From Clostridiales bacterium (lineage in GTDB: Bacteria; Bacillota; Desulfitobacteriia; Desulfitobacteriales; Desulfitobacteriaceae): 7,470 bases of DNA. Shown here piece by piece: positions 5,733 to 7,470 of the stretch (its first letter is position 1; each line of letters starts with the position of its first letter). Location of the stretch: contig DAHVVW010000094.1 in assembly GCA_027357125.1 (NCBI GenBank), positions 1 to 7,470 on the forward strand. Reading direction: 5' to 3'. Made by a program: the position numbers and the translations under genes. Under the pieces are notes generated by a model. The model was not told where the DNA came from, did not search any database, and was given only the letters and a program-made list of their open reading frames with translations.

Positions 5733-6288
5733 CTTTCTTGAAGAAGTCGAAGCCCGCAGCGGCCAGAAAGTTCAGGAATGCTACCAGTGCAGCAAATGTT
5801 CCGGCGGTTGTCCATTTTCCGGGATCATGGACTATGCCCCGAACTCTATCTTAGAGATGATCGTCTATGGCATGAAAGACCAACTTCTTGCCAGTAAGTC
5901 GATTCAGATGTGCATCCAGTGCGGGACTTGCGGCGCGCAATGTCCGACCGGGTTCGAAATGTATGAAGTGATGAACGTGCTGCGGGAAATGGGCAAAGAA
6001 GAAGGATATAAGACGAATGAGAAGAAAATCCCGAAGATGAACAGCATTTTCCTGGGGGAAGTGCGCAACAACGGGCGCATGCATGAAGTAAACCTTATGG
6101 TCAAGAACATGCTCAGTCAAGGTCAGCTTGTTAAAGATGTAGCGACCCTGATCCCGATTGGTCCGTCTATGTTTTTGAAAGGAATCATGGGTGTGGGGGA
6201 CGTCTTCCCGCATAAGATTCAGGGCCAAGCACACGTAGCCAAGATTTTTGAAAATGTCGAGAAGCTTAAAGGAGGGCACGCCAAGTGA
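5704..6288 (+). CDS. hdrC2: HdrC-like subunit 2, two [4Fe-4S] clusters
   Basis: The 194-residue product has two regular ferredoxin motifs, C26/C29/C32/C36-Pro and C70/C73/C76/C80-Pro, and the usual HdrC length. It should relay electrons between HdrA and the partner HdrB2. After the clusters comes a helical tail containing a short apolar stretch around IPIGPSMFLKGIMGVG, too short and polar to be a clear membrane anchor. The start is uncertain: the frame is open from 5587, and GTG 5695 and GTG 5704 are both possible. I prefer 5704 because GAGGGTGA at 5691-5698 is well placed for it, whereas for 5695 the GAGGAG is only 3 bases away. The reading frame overlaps the previous gene by 29 bases, and its stop overlaps the hdrB2 start in GTGA, so translation is coupled on both sides. 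Confidence 0.88.
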   Translation: MKVFLGEKHSFLEEVEARSGQKVQECYQCSKCSGGCPFSGIMDYAPNSILEMIVYGMKDQLLASKSIQMCIQCGTCGAQCPTGFEMYEVMNVLREMGKEEGYKTNEKKIPKMNSIFLGEVRNNGRMHEVNLMVKNMLSQGQLVKDVATLIPIGPSMFLKGIMGVGDVFPHKIQGQAHVAKIFENVEKLKGGHAK

Positions 6289-7151
6289 AAACAGGATATT
6301 TTCCCGGATGCTCCCTCCACTCCACCGCCAAAAACTATGAAGCGTCCACCCAGTCAGTCTTAAACACACTGGGGGTACAGTTAGAAGAAATTCCGGACTG
6401 GAACTGCTGCGGCTCAACCCCGGCGCACCAGACCGACCACCTCCTGGCCTTGGCTTTGCCTGCTCGCAACCTGGCCCAGGCGGAAAAAGCCGGAATGAAG
6501 GAAGTCATGGCACCATGCGCCGCCTGCTTTAATCACTTGCGCACGGCGGAAATCGAATGTAAAGACAAGCCTGAGACCAAGGTGAAAGTCGAAAAAGCGA
6601 TCGAAATGAAGCTTAACAACTCCGTGCATGTGATGAGCATCCTCGAACTCCTGGTTGACCGCCTTGGAATTGACGCCATCGCTAAGAAAGTAAAAAGGCC
6701 GCTTAAAGGCTTGAAAGTAGCTCCTTATTACGGCTGCATGCTGACCCGCCCCGCGAAAATTGCGCAATTCGATCATCCAACGAATCCGACCAGCATGGAT
6801 CAACTCTTGGAGGCTCTGGGCGCGACCGTAGTTCCCTGGGGTGCCAAAACAGACTGCTGCGGGGCAGCTCATGTGCTTACCCGTCTTGAGGTTGTGGTCG
6901 AGCTGAGCGGACGCATTGTTCACCAGGCTAAAGACGCCGGTGCGGACACCATTGCCACCGCCTGCCCCATGTGTATGTCTAATCTGGACCTACGCCAAGG
7001 AGCGGTGGCCAAAGCTACCGGCCGGGAAACCAAAGTTCCGGTTATGTATCTCACGGAAATCATGGGCATGGCCCTCGGCATACCAACTTCCCAGCTGGGC
7101 ATAGGTAAACACGTTGTAAGCACAGCCCCGGTTCAGGCGAAGATAAGCTAA
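6285..7151 (+). CDS. hdrB2: HdrB-like subunit 2, two CCG modules
   Basis: This second catalytic-type subunit has 288 residues and both CCG modules complete: C9, C41-C42 and C78/C81 (CX31CCX35CXXC), then C151, C191-C192 and C227/C230 (CX39CCX34CXXC). Two non-cubane [4Fe-4S] clusters are therefore expected. It is paralogous to HdrB1; both have RPLKG followed by KVA and YGC before the second module. It lacks the extra Cys and the Met-rich linker of HdrB1. The start is GTG 6285, with AAAGGAGGG (6268-6275... region) 9 bases upstream, and it shares four bases with the hdrC2 stop. It is the last gene of the operon. Two complete HdrB proteins are also what the sHdr layout predicts; whether both are catalytic is unknown. 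Confidence 0.9.
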   Translation: MKTGYFPGCSLHSTAKNYEASTQSVLNTLGVQLEEIPDWNCCGSTPAHQTDHLLALALPARNLAQAEKAGMKEVMAPCAACFNHLRTAEIECKDKPETKVKVEKAIEMKLNNSVHVMSILELLVDRLGIDAIAKKVKRPLKGLKVAPYYGCMLTRPAKIAQFDHPTNPTSMDQLLEALGATVVPWGAKTDCCGAAHVLTRLEVVVELSGRIVHQAKDAGADTIATACPMCMSNLDLRQGAVAKATGRETKVPVMYLTEIMGMALGIPTSQLGIGKHVVSTAPVQAKIS

Positions 7152-7155
7152 CCCC

Positions 7156-7168
7156 GGGGTCTGACCCC
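7156..7168. repeat. GGGGT-CTG-ACCCC palindrome after the operon
   Basis: A perfect 5-base stem with a 3-base loop lies 5 bases past the hdrB2 stop, and overlaps the palindrome ACCCCGGGGT at 7151-7160. Sequences of the form GGGGTC(A/T)GACCCC recur in many bacterial genomes and are sometimes REP-like. There is no T tract, so it is not a standard terminator, though it could protect the 3' end of the mRNA. Confidence 0.4.
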
Positions 7169-7264
7169 CTCAGGATTCGATAAATGACATTGGCGGTAGT
7201 TTGCCGACAGGGAGCGTGAATCGCTATACCTGGTAATAATATTCTTCATATTCTTAAGTTATAT

Positions 7265-7300
7265 AACAGGGACTCCCCTCAACTCGGGAAGTCCCTGTTT
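7265..7300 (+). terminator. Terminator of the Hdr-like operon
   Basis: AACAGGGACT (7265-7274) pairs perfectly with AGTCCCTGTT (7290-7299). Inside, after one C/A mismatch, CCC (7276-7278) pairs with GGG (7286-7288) around a 7-base loop. The hairpin is strong, but only a short T-rich tract (TGTTTATT) follows. It lies 113 bases after the hdrB2 stop, so the operon mRNA would have a long 3' leader-out. The symmetry would allow it to work in both directions. Confidence 0.75.
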
Positions 7301-7470
7301 ATTACCTTCAGAAAAACTTATTGCAAGCCCTTCACAGCATATTTTGAAATAATGGCTGGAATGACATTGTATAGCCCAATAATTGGTTATTTTCTTGTAT
7401 AGTTTGATTTATGGATTTAGGGATGATCAGTCTGAAGATATGTTGGATTAGATGGATATATGGGGCAAGC

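Larger units (their letters stand above)
7152..7470. other. Gene-free right edge
   Basis: No reading frame here has a ribosome binding site together with protein-like composition. The stretch holds the palindrome at 7156-7168, the hairpin at 7265-7299, a small inverted repeat AGCG-TGAAT-CGCT (near 7213-7225), the palindrome CCAAT-A-ATTGG (7376-7386), and two copies of TTGTATAG (7367-7374 and 7395-7402) either side of it. A frame from ATG 7411 is open to the window end but has no ribosome binding site. The AT-rich part could be the promoter region of a gene beyond the window. Confidence 0.6.

Noticed and set aside
5319..6288. The small Fe-S protein and HdrC2 as one gene split by a frameshift
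   Set aside because: Each has its own two complete cluster motifs and its own ribosome binding site; a 29-base overlap is ordinary for this compact operon.
5851..6417. Long minus-strand frame opposite hdrC2/hdrB2, and similar ones at 3210-3719 and 6414-6923
   Set aside because: Each lies wholly opposite well-supported coding sequence, with composition reflecting the codons of the other strand and no recognisable motif.
7411..7470. Start of a new gene at ATG 7411
   Set aside because: The frame is open to the window end, but only 20 codons are visible, there is no ribosome binding site, and the residues are uninformative.

Overview
The window looks like chromosome of an anaerobic, spore-forming Clostridia-type Firmicute. 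The Peptococcaceae/Desulfitobacteriaceae group (Desulfitobacterium, Desulfosporosinus, Dehalobacter and relatives) is my best guess. Strong AGGAGG-type ribosome binding sites, TTG and GTG starts, moderate GC and the gene content support this. The genus is inference from recall, not a search result. Every credible gene is on the + strand.

Left block (1-1760), housekeeping. A possible last few codons of a membrane protein are followed by coaE (dephospho-CoA kinase, TTG start), a membrane-anchored lytic transglycosylase, and a CsoR/FrmR-family repressor only 9 bases behind it. A strong intrinsic terminator closes the block. The repressor keeps the two family cysteines (C36, C65) but has Tyr where copper-sensing CsoR has His. 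That makes it more like the persulfide sensor CstR than a copper sensor.

Middle (1761-2384). A well-formed promoter drives an 89-residue cysteine-rich zinc-ribbon-like protein of unknown function, followed by a weaker terminator. Then comes a second well-formed promoter (TTGTGA, 17 bases, TATACT), with repeated TGGGA/TCCCA half-sites around its expected start point.

Right block (2385-7151), the main interest. Seven tightly packed genes, several overlapping, form one operon: a small Met-rich protein, then HdrC1, HdrB1, HdrA, a small extra HdrC-like ferredoxin, HdrC2 and HdrB2. The order C1-B1-A-(small protein)-C2-B2 and the short HdrA (337 residues) match the heterodisulfide-reductase-like sHdr layout known from sulfur-oxidising bacteria and archaea, not the methanogen HdrABC layout. 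The encoded parts are one FAD subunit, three proteins with two [4Fe-4S] sites each, and two HdrB proteins each with two CCG modules for non-cubane clusters. They could form a cytoplasmic complex moving electrons between a thiol/disulfide or persulfide substrate and a soluble carrier. No MvhD, FloxABCD, ETF, TusA, DsrE or lipoate-binding protein is encoded here, so substrate and electron partner cannot be read from this window.

Right edge (7152-7470). No convincing gene. It holds a GGGGT-CTG-ACCCC palindrome, a long terminator-like hairpin and AT-rich sequence with small repeats.
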